This document shows, piece by piece, positions 32,393 to 40,575 of a DNA stretch of 64,000 nt. Positions within the stretch are counted from its first letter, which is position 1, and each line of letters begins with the position of its first letter. The notes beneath the pieces are model-generated. The model ran no database searches. It was not told the DNA's origin and worked only from the letters and a program-made list of their open reading frames with translations. The stretch is from Pseudomonas sp. TCU-HL1 (lineage in GTDB: Bacteria > Pseudomonadota > Gammaproteobacteria > Pseudomonadales > Pseudomonadaceae), in NCBI RefSeq assembly GCF_001708505.1, contig NZ_CP015992.1, positions 1,674,001 to 1,738,000 of the forward strand. Reading direction: 5' to 3'. A program made the position numbers and the translations under genes.

Positions 32393-32749
32393 ATGATTGC
32401 GCGCTTTGACGAGGGACAACGCATGTCCCTGGCAGTGGCCTACGGTCCCTTTTTTGAAACCGCCGGGATCGTTGCCGATGATCCGGCGCTGGATGTCGCC
32501 GGGCAGGCACGCCAGGCTCTGGCTGCGATCGACGGGCTGATGGCCCACGCGGGAATCACGCGCAACGATCTGACCCGGGTACAGATCTGGATAGCCGACT
32601 ACGCGCTCTTCGACGCGGTCAACGCGGTGTACGACGCCTGGGTCGAAGGATTCCGCAAACCGGTACGTGCCTGTGTCGAAAGTGACCTGGGCGGATACCT
32701 GATCGAGATCCAGGTGTTCGGCTTCCGCCCGGCTGATGCGTTGGGGTGA
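32393..32749 (+). CDS. RidA/YjgF-family enamine/imine deaminase
   Basis: The 118-residue protein has the RidA fold, with the expected Arg in KPVRACVESDLGGYLIEIQVFGF and the helix LDVAGQARQALAAIDGLMAHAGI. RidA proteins hydrolyse reactive enamine/imine products released by PLP lyases. In a locus with a PLP gamma-lyase this fits well: it would clear or direct the intermediate. The ATG at 32393 has AAGGAG somewhat far upstream. The sequence differs from housekeeping RidA, so it belongs to a specialised branch. Confidence 0.85.
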   Translation: MIARFDEGQRMSLAVAYGPFFETAGIVADDPALDVAGQARQALAAIDGLMAHAGITRNDLTRVQIWIADYALFDAVNAVYDAWVEGFRKPVRACVESDLGGYLIEIQVFGFRPADALG

Positions 32750-32764
32750 AGCCGGGTCGTTGAT

Positions 32765-33328
32765 TCACGGCTCCGCAAACGGCAGCGGTGTATCCGTTCC
32801 GCGCCGCACCTGGAACACATTCAGGGTCATCGCCACCAGCGCGTAGTAACCGAACACACCCACCAACTCCACCACCGCAGGCTCGCCGAAGGCGGCGATG
32901 GCCTTGGCGTAGAGGGCGTCGTCGATACGACGGGTGCTGTAGAGCGATTGGCCCAGGCGGTAGACCAGGCGTTCGTCGTCTCGCTCGAACGCGGGCTCGC
33001 GGCCCTGGCGCAGGGCGTCGATCACCGCATCGCTGAGGCCGGCCTGGCGGGCTATGGGTTCGTGGATCTGCCATTCCGCCTGGGACTGCCACCAGGACGC
33101 GGTGACGAGGATCGCCAGCTCGGTCAGTCGCAGTTCCAGGCCCGTGCCGTAGCGGCAGAAAGCGCCCAGGCGCTGGGCGTGGTCGGCCAGTTCGGGGCTG
33201 TGGATCCAGGCCAGGAACGGGCCGTCCAGGTTGCCGCGTGGGCCGCTGAGGATCTCCTTCAACACGGCACGCTGGGCGTCGCTCATCTGCGCTTCATCCA
33301 GGGCGGTCAGTCTCGATTCGATCTTCAT
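32765..33328 (-). CDS. Carboxymuconolactone decarboxylase (AhpD-like) family protein
   Basis: The 187-residue protein has the CMD fold pattern (LRLTELAILVTASWWQSQAEWQIHEPIARQAGL). It lacks the CxxC of AhpD-type peroxidases, so it is probably not a thiol peroxidase. The ATG at 33328 follows GAGGTAG. It lies ten bases downstream of the aminotransferase gene on the same strand and may share its message. The role is not known. Confidence 0.8.
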   Translation of the reverse strand: MKIESRLTALDEAQMSDAQRAVLKEILSGPRGNLDGPFLAWIHSPELADHAQRLGAFCRYGTGLELRLTELAILVTASWWQSQAEWQIHEPIARQAGLSDAVIDALRQGREPAFERDDERLVYRLGQSLYSTRRIDDALYAKAIAAFGEPAVVELVGVFGYYALVAMTLNVFQVRRGTDTPLPFAEP

Positions 33329-33338
33329 CGGAGCTACC

Positions 33339-34667
33339 TCAAACCTCGGCCAAAGCGCTGCGCAGGGCGGTATCGAGCTTGTCCACCAGTTCATCCAGGT
33401 GCGCCTCTTCGAGGATGAAGGGCGGCGCCAGGAGGATGTGGTCGCCACGGCGGCCGTCAAGGGTGCCGCCCATGGGGTAGCACATCAGGCCCTGGGCCAT
33501 GGCGGCCTTCTTCACCTTGGCGTGGAGTTTCAACGTCGGGTCGAAGGGCGCCTTGCTGGCGCGCTCTTGCACCAGTTCCAGGCCCTGGAACAGGCCGCGA
33601 CCGCGAATGTCACCCACATGCGGATGGGTAGCGAAGCGCGCTTGCAGCCGGCTTTGCAGCGCCGAGCCCAGTTCGCGCACCCGGGGCAGCAACTGGCGTT
33701 CTTCGATGGCGTTCTGCACGGCCAGGGCGGCTGCGCAGGCAGTGGCGTGGCCGATGTAGGTGTGACCGTGCTGGAAGAAGCCCGAACCCTGGCGGATGGC
33801 GTCGACGATGCGGCCACTCACCAGGGTCGCCCCTATGGGCTGATAGCCGGCGCCCAGGCCTTTGGCGACGGTGATCAGGTCGGCGCTGATGCCTTCCTGC
33901 TCAGCGGCGAAGAGGCTGCCGGTACGGCCCATGCCGCACATCACTTCGTCGAGGATCAGCAGCACGCCGTGGCGGTCGCAGACTTCGCGCACCCGCTTGA
34001 AGTAGCCGGGCACAGCTGGCACCGCGCCGAGGGTGGCGCCTACCACCGGCTCGGCGATGAAGGCCATGACGTTCTCGGCGCCGAGGTTGAGGATTTCCGC
34101 TTCCAGCTCCGCCGCCAGGCGAATGCCGAGGGCCTCCGGTGTCTCGTTGGCGCGCTGCTCGCGGTAGGCGTAGCAGGGGCTGACGTGGCTGACGTCGATC
34201 AGCAACGGCTGGAACTGTTGGCGGCGCCAGGCATTGCCGCCGGCCGCCAGCGCGCCGAGGGTGTTGCCGTGGTAACTCTGGCGGCGGGCGATCACATGAC
34301 GGCGCTTGGGCTGGCCGACTTCCACGAAGTACTGGCGCGCGAGCTTGAGCGCGGCTTCCACCGCCTCCGAGCCGCCGGAGACGAAGTACACCGACTCCAG
34401 GCCTTCGGGCGCACGCTCGATAAGGAAGTCCGCCAGCGCCTCCATGGGTTCGCTGGTGAAGAAGGACGTGTGCGCATAGGCGAGCGTGCCGACCTGCTTG
34501 CGGATCGCTTCGATCACGGCTGCGTCGCTGTGACCCAGGCAGGACACCGCCGCGCCGCCGCTGGCGTCCAGGTAGCGCTTGCCCTGGCTATCGATCAGGT
34601 AGGGACCGTCGCCCTGGACGGCGGTCGGGTAGCTCTGGGTGAGGCTGCGGTGGAATACGTGGCTCAT
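33339..34667 (-). CDS. Class III PLP aminotransferase
   Basis: The 442-residue enzyme has the class III pattern: PLP Lys in ITVAKGLGAGYQPIGATLV, Asp in LLILDEVMCGMGRTG, and SYHGNTLGALAAGG. Substrates of the group are omega-amino acids, diamines and related amines. It is divergent from the ABC importer that starts at 35056, sharing a 388-base AT-rich control region, so it probably acts on the imported compound. In a canavanine/homoserine setting it could also handle canaline-like or 2-amino-4-oxo compounds; that is a guess. Confidence 0.85.
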   Translation of the reverse strand: MSHVFHRSLTQSYPTAVQGDGPYLIDSQGKRYLDASGGAAVSCLGHSDAAVIEAIRKQVGTLAYAHTSFFTSEPMEALADFLIERAPEGLESVYFVSGGSEAVEAALKLARQYFVEVGQPKRRHVIARRQSYHGNTLGALAAGGNAWRRQQFQPLLIDVSHVSPCYAYREQRANETPEALGIRLAAELEAEILNLGAENVMAFIAEPVVGATLGAVPAVPGYFKRVREVCDRHGVLLILDEVMCGMGRTGSLFAAEQEGISADLITVAKGLGAGYQPIGATLVSGRIVDAIRQGSGFFQHGHTYIGHATACAAALAVQNAIEERQLLPRVRELGSALQSRLQARFATHPHVGDIRGRGLFQGLELVQERASKAPFDPTLKLHAKVKKAAMAQGLMCYPMGGTLDGRRGDHILLAPPFILEEAHLDELVDKLDTALRSALAEV

Positions 34668-35055
34668 GATGCCCTCCGGTGCATTTTGGCAAAGAATACG
34701 TGCAAAAATTGGTTATGCAATGATTTTTTGCCAATCCGGTGAAGACGAAATTCGCCCGGTATAATCGAATTAAACTCTATGAGTGCCGGTTTATCTGGGT
34801 TTGTTGGTATTTATGAAGGCAATGCGGTGTTGAGGTTTTTTGCAAATTGATATTGCATTGCTGAAAAATGCATGTTTATCTTGCTCGAAAGCAGGGTGGC
34901 CGTGCAGCGAGTCGCTGACACAGTGGCCTAGCAGCTAACAACAACAAACCAGCGGGTGCGCCTTCCTCGGGCCCTCGCTGAACCTTGACTGCCAGAAACG
35001 CCCGAAGCCTTACCGGCCACGGCCAGTTCGTCCACGACCGAGAGGAAGCACGCAC
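34668..35055. promoter_or_regulatory. Divergent AT-rich control region, aminotransferase / ABC importer
   Basis: This region has far lower GC than its neighbours. TTGGCAAA at 34686-34693 and TTTTGCCAA at 34726-34734 form an inverted repeat about 32 bases apart, with TGCAAAAATT and TTATGCAATG between them; TTTTTTGCAAATTG recurs near 34836-34849. These repeated TTGC/GCAA steps look like binding sites for a shared regulator, perhaps the RpiR protein encoded at 38339. Exact promoters are not assigned. Confidence 0.45.
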
Positions 35056-35799
35056 ATGAAGCACCTGCTCAAAGCAGCCCTGGCTGCGCTCGCCATCGCC
35101 GCAACCACCCACGCCAACGCCACCGACAAGGAACTGCTGGTCGCCACCGACACCGCATTCGTGCCCTTCGAGTTCAAGCAGGGCAATGAATACGTGGGCT
35201 TCGATATCGACCTCTGGGCGGCCATCGCCAAGGAGCTGGGCTGGAAGTACACGCTCAAGCCCATGGACTTCAACGGCATCATCCCCGCGCTGCAGACCCG
35301 CAACGTGGATCTGGCCCTGGCCGGCATCACCATCAAGGAAGAGCGCAAGCAGGCCATCGACTTCTCCGACGGCTACTACGACAGCGGCTTCCTGCTGATG
35401 GTCCGCAGTGACAACGACAGCATCAAGGGCGAGGCGGACGTCGCCGGCAAGACCCTGGCGGTGAAGAGCGGCACCTCGTCCGCCGACTACGCCAAGGCCA
35501 ACCTCAAGACCAGCGACCTGCGCCAGTTCCCCAACATCGACAACGCCTACCTGGAGCTGCGCACCGGCCGCGTCGATGCCGCGATGCACGACACCCCCAA
35601 CGTCCTCTACTACATCAAGACCGCCGGCGAAGGGCAGGTCAAAGCCGTTGGCCAGCAGATGATGGCGCAGCAGTACGGCATCGGCTTCCCCAAGGGCAGC
35701 GAGCTGCGCGAGCCGGTCAACGGCGCCTTGAAGACGCTGCGCGAGAACGGCACCTATGCCGAGATCTACCGCAAGTGGTTCGGCACCGACCCGCAGTAA
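35056..35799 (+). CDS. Polar amino-acid ABC transporter substrate-binding protein, GlnH-like
   Basis: The 247-residue periplasmic protein has a signal peptide of about 21 residues (LAALAIAATTHANA) and a compact family 3 binding fold: LLVATDTAFVPFEFKQGNEYVGFDIDLWAAIAKELG, LAGITIKEERKQAIDFSDGYYDSGF and the C-terminal YAEIYRKWFGTDP. It resembles GlnH more than arginine-binding ArtJ. It begins an importer operon with permease and ATPase genes, followed by a C45 hydrolase. AGAGGAAG precedes the ATG. Confidence 0.9.
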   Translation: MKHLLKAALAALAIAATTHANATDKELLVATDTAFVPFEFKQGNEYVGFDIDLWAAIAKELGWKYTLKPMDFNGIIPALQTRNVDLALAGITIKEERKQAIDFSDGYYDSGFLLMVRSDNDSIKGEADVAGKTLAVKSGTSSADYAKANLKTSDLRQFPNIDNAYLELRTGRVDAAMHDTPNVLYYIKTAGEGQVKAVGQQMMAQQYGIGFPKGSELREPVNGALKTLRENGTYAEIYRKWFGTDPQ

Positions 35800-35831
35800 T
35801 TCCGTCCCGGAATTGAAGTAGGAGCAGAGCA

Positions 35832-36488
35832 ATGATTTTCCAATGGGATGCCATCTGGAGCGCGCTGCCCGTGTTGCTGGAGGGTGCCAAGCTCACCCTC
35901 TGGATTTCCATCCTCGGGCTACTGGGTGGGGTGGTCATTGGCCTGGTCGCGGGCTTTGCCCGCGCCTATGGCGGATTCCTCAGCAACCGGCTGGCGCTGG
36001 TCTTCATCGAACTGATCCGCGGCACCCCGATCATGGTGCAGGTGATGTTCATCTATTTCGCCTTGCCGCTGATGGTGCCAGTGCGCATCGATCCCTTCGG
36101 CGCGGCGGTGGTCACCATCATGATCAACTCCGGCGCGTACATCGCCGAGATCACCCGTGGCGCGGTGCTGTCGATCAACCGAGGGTTCCGTGAAGCGGGG
36201 CTGGCCCTTGGTCTGTCGGGCCGCGACACCCTGCGCTACGTGATCGCACCGCTGGCCTTCCGGCGCATGATTCCCGCGCTGGGCAACCAGTGGATCGTCA
36301 GCATCAAGGATACGTCGCTGTTCATCGTCATCGGCGTGGCCGAGCTGACCCGCCAGGGCCAGGAAGTGATCGCCGGTAACTTCCGCGCGATGGAAATCTG
36401 GACTGCGGTGGCGGTCATCTACCTCATCATCACCCTGGCCCTGAGCTACACGCTGCGCCGCATCGAAGGGAGACTGAAGATTCTATGA
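35832..36488 (+). CDS. Polar amino-acid ABC transporter permease, GlnP-like
   Basis: The 218-residue inner-membrane protein has about five spans, with IELIRGTPIMVQVMFIYFALPL and the EAA loop AEITRGAVLSINRGFREAGLALGL. A single permease gene suggests a homodimeric channel, as in GlnP. Its stop overlaps the ATPase start by four bases. Confidence 0.92.
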   Translation: MIFQWDAIWSALPVLLEGAKLTLWISILGLLGGVVIGLVAGFARAYGGFLSNRLALVFIELIRGTPIMVQVMFIYFALPLMVPVRIDPFGAAVVTIMINSGAYIAEITRGAVLSINRGFREAGLALGLSGRDTLRYVIAPLAFRRMIPALGNQWIVSIKDTSLFIVIGVAELTRQGQEVIAGNFRAMEIWTAVAVIYLIITLALSYTLRRIEGRLKIL

Positions 36489-37207
36489 TCGAGTTCAAGG
36501 GCGTCTCCAAGCACTTTGGCAGTACCCAGGTGCTCCACGACATCAATCTGAAGATCGGCAGTGGCGAAGTGGTGGTCATCATCGGACCGTCCGGTTCCGG
36601 CAAGTCGACCCTGCTGCGTTGCATCAACAAGCTGGAAGTCATCAGCGGCGGGCAGCTGTTCGTCGATGGCTTCGAAGTCAACGACCCCAAGGTGGAGGAG
36701 CGGCTGATCCGCCAGGAGGCCGGCATGGTCTTCCAGCAGTTCCACCTGTTCCCGCAGATGACCGCGCTGGAGAACGTGGCGTTCGGCCCCATCCGTGTGC
36801 GCGGTGCGAAGAAGGCCGACGCCGAGGCCCTGGCCCGTGAGCTGTTGGCCAAGGTTGGCCTGGCCGAGCGCGCCGGGCACTATCCGTCAGAGCTTTCCGG
36901 TGGCCAGCAACAGCGCGTGGCCATTGCCCGTGCGCTGGCGGTGAAGCCCAAGCTGATGCTGTTCGACGAGCCCACCTCGGCACTCGACCCGGAGCTGCGT
37001 CATGAAGTCCTGGGCGTGATGAAGAACCTGGCGGAGGAGGGCATGACCATGGTCATCGTCACCCACGAAGTGGACTTCGCGCGCAAGGTGGCCAGCCGCC
37101 TGATCTTCATCGACAAGGGGCGCATCGCCGAAGACGGCGACCCGGCGGCCCTTATCAGTAACCCGCCGAGCCCGCGTTTGCGCGAGTTCCTGCAACACGT
37201 TTCCTGA
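36485..37207 (+). CDS. Polar amino-acid ABC transporter ATPase, GlnQ-like
   Basis: The 240-residue cytoplasmic ATPase has Walker A (GPSGSGKST), Q-loop (MVFQQFHLFPQ), signature LSGGQQQR, Walker B (LMLFDEPTSALDPE) and the switch His (VTHEVDFA). All are intact, and the length is that of GlnQ. An ATGA junction couples it to the permease. It powers import of the ligand of the protein encoded at 35056. Confidence 0.93.
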   Translation: MIEFKGVSKHFGSTQVLHDINLKIGSGEVVVIIGPSGSGKSTLLRCINKLEVISGGQLFVDGFEVNDPKVEERLIRQEAGMVFQQFHLFPQMTALENVAFGPIRVRGAKKADAEALARELLAKVGLAERAGHYPSELSGGQQQRVAIARALAVKPKLMLFDEPTSALDPELRHEVLGVMKNLAEEGMTMVIVTHEVDFARKVASRLIFIDKGRIAEDGDPAALISNPPSPRLREFLQHVS

Positions 37208-37221
37208 ACAGGTAGAGCGTT

Positions 37222-38256
37222 ATGGCATTCACTCACCTTCAGCTTGGCGGCAGCGCCTACGACATCGGTTTTGGCCTGGGCCGGTTCGGCCACGAGGCGG
37301 TGCACCAACACCTGCGTCCGCTGGCGCTGTGGCAGCAACTGGCGAGGCTGGCTGGCACCGAAGCCGCACGCAGCATGCGAGCCGCCGTGGAAAGGCGCTT
37401 CCCGCGCTATTGGCAGGAACTCGAAGGCCTGGCGGCGGGACTGGATCTGCCGCTGGATGAAGTCTTCCTGTGGAACTGCCGTGGCGACTTCGTCCAGCGG
37501 CAGAGCGTCGATGGCTGCACCACGGTGTTGGGGCCCACCGCCAGCGGCACCCTGATCGCCCACAACGAGGACGGCCTGCCGCAACTGCGCGGACATTGCG
37601 CGCTGGTCAGCGTTACCCCGGACGAGGGTCTGGAGTTCACCTCGTTCATCTATCCCGGCTCCATTCCCGGTCATACCTTTGCGGTGAACGAGAGTGGGCT
37701 GGTGGTGACGGTGAATAACATCCGCCCTCGCGCCATTCCGACTGGCCTGCCCCGGCAGGTTCTGGGGCGTGCCAGCCTGGATGCGGCGAGCCTCGACGAG
37801 GCTGTGGATATCCTGGCAAGCGAAGGCCGCGCTGGTGCCTTCCACCATGCCCTGGGGCAGGTGGGCAGCGGCCGATTGGTCAGCTTCGAGGGGACTTCCG
37901 AAGGGGCTTCCGTGGTCGAGCTGGAGCGGCCATTCGGCCACTCCAACCACCTGGTCCACCCGACGCTGGAGCGCGTTGCCCAGCGCATTACCGGCAGCTC
38001 CGGCAACCGCCAGCACTGTGTGGACGGACTTCTCGGCGGCCTCGGGGAACAATTGGACAGCAGCCAGGCGCTGGCCATCCTGCGCGATACCTCGGGCGGC
38101 GAGCTGCCGGTGTATCGCTGTGCGCCCGACGACCCGGATGACGAGAACACCCTGGCCACGGCGCTGTTCCTGATTGGCAGGGATGCGGTGGACTGGGCGG
38201 TGTTCACCGAGGCGGATACACGCGTTCCGACCCTTTCCGGGCGGGTAGTGCCCTGA
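37222..38256 (+). CDS. C45-family (acyltransferase-type) Ntn-hydrolase
   Basis: The 344-residue protein belongs to the C45/AAT family related to penicillin acyltransferase. These are made as proenzymes that cleave themselves before a Cys, which becomes the N-terminal nucleophile; here Cys 99 in SVDGCTTVLGP. Other family blocks are LIAHNEDG and HTFAVNESGLVVTVNN. It would hydrolyse or form an amide on a small amino compound in the cytoplasm, as no signal peptide is visible. It follows the importer ATPase by 14 bases, so its substrate is probably what the importer brings in, such as an N-acyl amino acid. Confidence 0.82.
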   Translation: MAFTHLQLGGSAYDIGFGLGRFGHEAVHQHLRPLALWQQLARLAGTEAARSMRAAVERRFPRYWQELEGLAAGLDLPLDEVFLWNCRGDFVQRQSVDGCTTVLGPTASGTLIAHNEDGLPQLRGHCALVSVTPDEGLEFTSFIYPGSIPGHTFAVNESGLVVTVNNIRPRAIPTGLPRQVLGRASLDAASLDEAVDILASEGRAGAFHHALGQVGSGRLVSFEGTSEGASVVELERPFGHSNHLVHPTLERVAQRITGSSGNRQHCVDGLLGGLGEQLDSSQALAILRDTSGGELPVYRCAPDDPDDENTLATALFLIGRDAVDWAVFTEADTRVPTLSGRVVP

Positions 38257-38262
38257 CGAGGA

Positions 38263-38306
38263 GGCGCCCATCGCGGCCGGGTCAAAGGCCCGCTACTATG
38301 GGCGCC
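38263..38306. promoter_or_regulatory. Inverted repeat before the RpiR gene
   Basis: GGCGCCCAT (38263-38271) and ATGGGCGCC (38298-38306) are exact reverse complements about 26 bases apart, between the C45 and RpiR genes. It could be an operator or an RNA hairpin; no T-run follows. Confidence 0.45.
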
Positions 38307-38338
38307 TGCCACCGGGGCGCGTCCCGGAAAACCTTCAG

Positions 38339-39247
38339 ATGGATGCTGTCATGGCAAATCCCCCAGATACCCTCGCGGGCCTGAAACTGCTGCTCGAAGC
38401 CATCGAGCGGCGCGAGGCCGACATTTCACTCGGTAGCAGCTCGCGCCGCGTGCTCACCGCGTTGATCGAGGCGCCGCAGCGCGCGGCAGTGTCGTCCATC
38501 AGCGAGCTGGCCGAGCAGTTGGGGGTGAACCCGTCGACCTTCTCGCGCCTGGCGCAGAAGCTCGGCTATGGCGGCTTCAGCAAGTTCCAGGACGTGTTTC
38601 GCCGCGAGGTCACCGAGGGCCGCACCTTCTACAGTGACCAGGCTTCGCGCTTGCTGGCGCCGAGCAATGGCAGCAATGACAGCATCGGCCAGCTCACCCG
38701 CCTCGGGCGCCAGGAAAGCGCCAACATGGCGAGCATGATCGAACAGGTGGATTGCGCCGATTTCGACGCCACCGTGGAGCTGCTGACCAGCGCCCGGCGC
38801 GTACGTATCCACGGCATGCGCCAGTTCAATTCGCTGGCACTGTTCATGGCTTATGCACTGGGCATGTTGCGCCCGGACGTGGCACCGCTGGACGCCGCCC
38901 GGCAAGGTGTAGCCGATGCCCTGGCGCAGCTGGACGAAGGCGACGTGCTGGTGGTGGCGAGCTGCTTCCCCTACACCCCGAGCGTGCTGGCCACGGCGGA
39001 AGTGGCGGCCCGGCACGGCATCAAGGTCGTCGCGCTGACCGACTCCAGCAGCTCGCCCCTGGCCAAGATCGCCCGCTACAGCTTCTACGTCCCCAACCAG
39101 AGCCTGTTCTTCAGCAACAGCATGTGCGCCTTCATGCTGCTGGCCGAAGGCATCCTCAGCGCCGTGGCCAGCCGCCTGGGCGAAGCCTCGGTCGCGGCGC
39201 TCAAGCACCGGGAAGCGCTGATCACCGAGCTCAACGCCTCGCTCTGA
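38339..39247 (+). CDS. RpiR/MurR-family regulator (HTH-SIS)
   Basis: The 302-residue protein has an N-terminal RpiR helix-turn-helix (SSISELAEQLGVNPSTFSRLAQKLGYGGFSKFQDVFRRE) and a SIS domain (ARRVRIHGMRQFNSLALFMAYALGMLRPDV, then DEGDVLVVASCFPYTPSVLATAEVAARHGIKVVALTDSSSSPLAKIA). SIS domains usually bind phosphosugars, but RpiR proteins near amino-acid transporters are known. It probably controls the importer/C45 unit. The start may be the ATG at 38339 or the one at 38351; neither has a strong RBS. Confidence 0.87.
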   Translation: MDAVMANPPDTLAGLKLLLEAIERREADISLGSSSRRVLTALIEAPQRAAVSSISELAEQLGVNPSTFSRLAQKLGYGGFSKFQDVFRREVTEGRTFYSDQASRLLAPSNGSNDSIGQLTRLGRQESANMASMIEQVDCADFDATVELLTSARRVRIHGMRQFNSLALFMAYALGMLRPDVAPLDAARQGVADALAQLDEGDVLVVASCFPYTPSVLATAEVAARHGIKVVALTDSSSSPLAKIARYSFYVPNQSLFFSNSMCAFMLLAEGILSAVASRLGEASVAALKHREALITELNASL

Positions 39248-39263
39248 GCCCGGGCGAAGAGAA

Positions 39264-39338
39264 GTAGGGTGCGCCATGCGCACCGAGGCGATGCTTACGA
39301 GACTGAGTCTGTCTCTCGGTGCGCGCGGCGCACCCTAC
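39264..39338. repeat. Dispersed 75-bp inverted repeat, copy 2
   Basis: The arms are gtagggtgcgccatgcgcac and gcgcgcggcgcaccctac, with the same architecture as the copy at 23031-23106. The arms are more perfect in this copy. It lies between convergent genes. Confidence 0.78.
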
Positions 39339-39362
39339 GGTTCTGTACTGCGGCGCAACCGC

Positions 39363-39851
39363 TTACTTGAACAGTGCCGCGTTGGCCGCCAGGACTTCGT
39401 CAGCGCACTGGGCGTCCAGGTGGCCGCCCGGGGCGCCGGCTACGCCGATGGCGCCGACGACGGCATCACCCGCCTTGACCGGAACACCGCCGCCCAGCAG
39501 CAGGAAGCCGGGAATGTCGGTCAGGTTGGCGGCGCCCGGGTTCTTCTGGGCGTTCTCCATGATAGCCAGGGTCGGGTTCTTGGCGGACGCGGCGGTGAAG
39601 GCCTTGGCGCGGCTGGCTTCGATGGTGTGGGGGCCGGCGTTGTCGGCGCGGGCGAAGGCTTTCAGCAGGCCGGCGCGGTCCACCACTGAGGCGCTGACGT
39701 TGTAGCCCTTGGCCTGGCAGGCTGCGACGGTGGCGGTCGCCAGCTTCTGGGCGTCTTCGCTGGAGATGTTGCTTTCCTTCAGCACGGCGGCCTGGGCAGC
39801 ACTCGCGAAGGTCAGGGAGCAGAGGAGGGCGGCGAGGGAGATGCGGGGCAT
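39363..39851 (-). CDS. Secreted GlcG/HbpS-family (haem-degrading type) protein
   Basis: The 162-residue protein has a Sec signal peptide (AALLCSLTFASAAQA, cleavage near residue 21) and one GlcG/HbpS domain: EDAQKLATATVAACQAKGYNVSASVVDRAG, SRAKAFTAASAKNP and the C-terminal GDAVVGAIGVAGAPGGHLDAQCADEVL. Members bind haem or cobalamin or take part in sensing redox or glycolate. The gene is next to, and on the same strand as, a FixJ-type two-component system, and a CCGTAG/CTACGG palindrome lies upstream of it, so it is a likely target of that system. Confidence 0.85.
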   Translation of the reverse strand: MPRISLAALLCSLTFASAAQAAVLKESNISSEDAQKLATATVAACQAKGYNVSASVVDRAGLLKAFARADNAGPHTIEASRAKAFTAASAKNPTLAIMENAQKNPGAANLTDIPGFLLLGGGVPVKAGDAVVGAIGVAGAPGGHLDAQCADEVLAANAALFK

Positions 39852-39937
39852 GGCTGGGTCCTTTCATGGGTCGACTTTAGGAGCTGCCAGTGTGTCCGGA
39901 ACGTGCCGGCCGGAGTATTCGCCCGACTACGGGACGG

Positions 39938-39957
39938 CCTCCGTAGTGCTACGGAGG
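39938..39957. promoter_or_regulatory. Candidate response-regulator operator upstream of the GlcG-like gene
   Basis: CCTCCGTAGTGCTACGGAGG is a palindrome of 9-bp arms with a TG centre. It overlaps the response-regulator stop codon and lies about 90 bases before the GlcG-like start. The same core with a GG centre occurs at 42037-42052, ahead of the kinase gene. Confidence 0.6.
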
Positions 39958-40575
39958 TGGCGAGTCGAGCAGGCCCGCGTACTGGCGAATGAGCTGCGCC
40001 AGCGAGTCGGCTTCGAGCTTGGCGAAGACGTTGGCCCGATAGGTTTCCACAGTGCGCGGCGACAGCTCGAACTCGCGCGCGATTTCCTTGTTGCCCATGC
40101 CCTGGACGATGCGCTCCAGCACATCCCGCTCGCGCCCGGAGAGGCGGGCCAGCCGCTCGACGGAGGCTTGGGTCACGGCCTGGCGCTCGCGGCTGGCAAT
40201 ATGGCTGCGCACGGCGGCCTGAACCGCATCGAGGAAGATGTCGTCGTCCACCGGTTTCTGCAGGAATTCCATGGCGCCGCCCTTGAAGGCCCGGCGGCAG
40301 AGGTCGACGTTGGCGTGGCCGGTGAGCATGACCACCGGCAGATCGCACACTTCCGCCAGCCGCGTCAGCACGTCCAGACCGCCGATCCCTGGCATGCGGA
40401 TATCCAGCACCACGCAGCCGATGGACTGTGGTGACAGCGAGTCGAGGAAGGCTTGGGGATCGCCGAAGCCTTCGCTGCGCAGTCCGACGCTGCGCAGCAA
40501 TAGCGCCAGGGCGTCGCGAACGGCATCGTCGTCGTCAACCAGATATACGAGCGGGGAGTGTGCGGGGAGGCTCAA
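39949..40575 (-). CDS. FixJ/NarL-type response regulator
   Basis: The protein of about 208 residues has a receiver domain (VYLVDDDDAVRDAL; phosphoacceptor Asp in CVVLDIRMPGIGG; Lys in FLQKPVDDD) and a LuxR-type helix-turn-helix (LSGRERDVLERIVQGMGNKEIAREFELSPRTVETYRANVFAKL). No ATG fits. I place the start at the TTG at 40575, whose TTGA overlaps the kinase stop and which has CGGAG seven bases upstream. It should be phosphorylated by the kinase and bind the two CCGTAG/CTACGG palindromes nearby. Confidence 0.88.
   Translation of the reverse strand: MSLPAHSPLVYLVDDDDAVRDALALLLRSVGLRSEGFGDPQAFLDSLSPQSIGCVVLDIRMPGIGGLDVLTRLAEVCDLPVVMLTGHANVDLCRRAFKGGAMEFLQKPVDDDIFLDAVQAAVRSHIASRERQAVTQASVERLARLSGRERDVLERIVQGMGNKEIAREFELSPRTVETYRANVFAKLEADSLAQLIRQYAGLLDSPPP

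Noticed and set aside
33231..34742. Plus-strand frame of about 500 codons opposite the aminotransferase gene
   Set aside because: It is the mirror of a clear class III aminotransferase with an intact PLP site. Its own composition is shadow-like.
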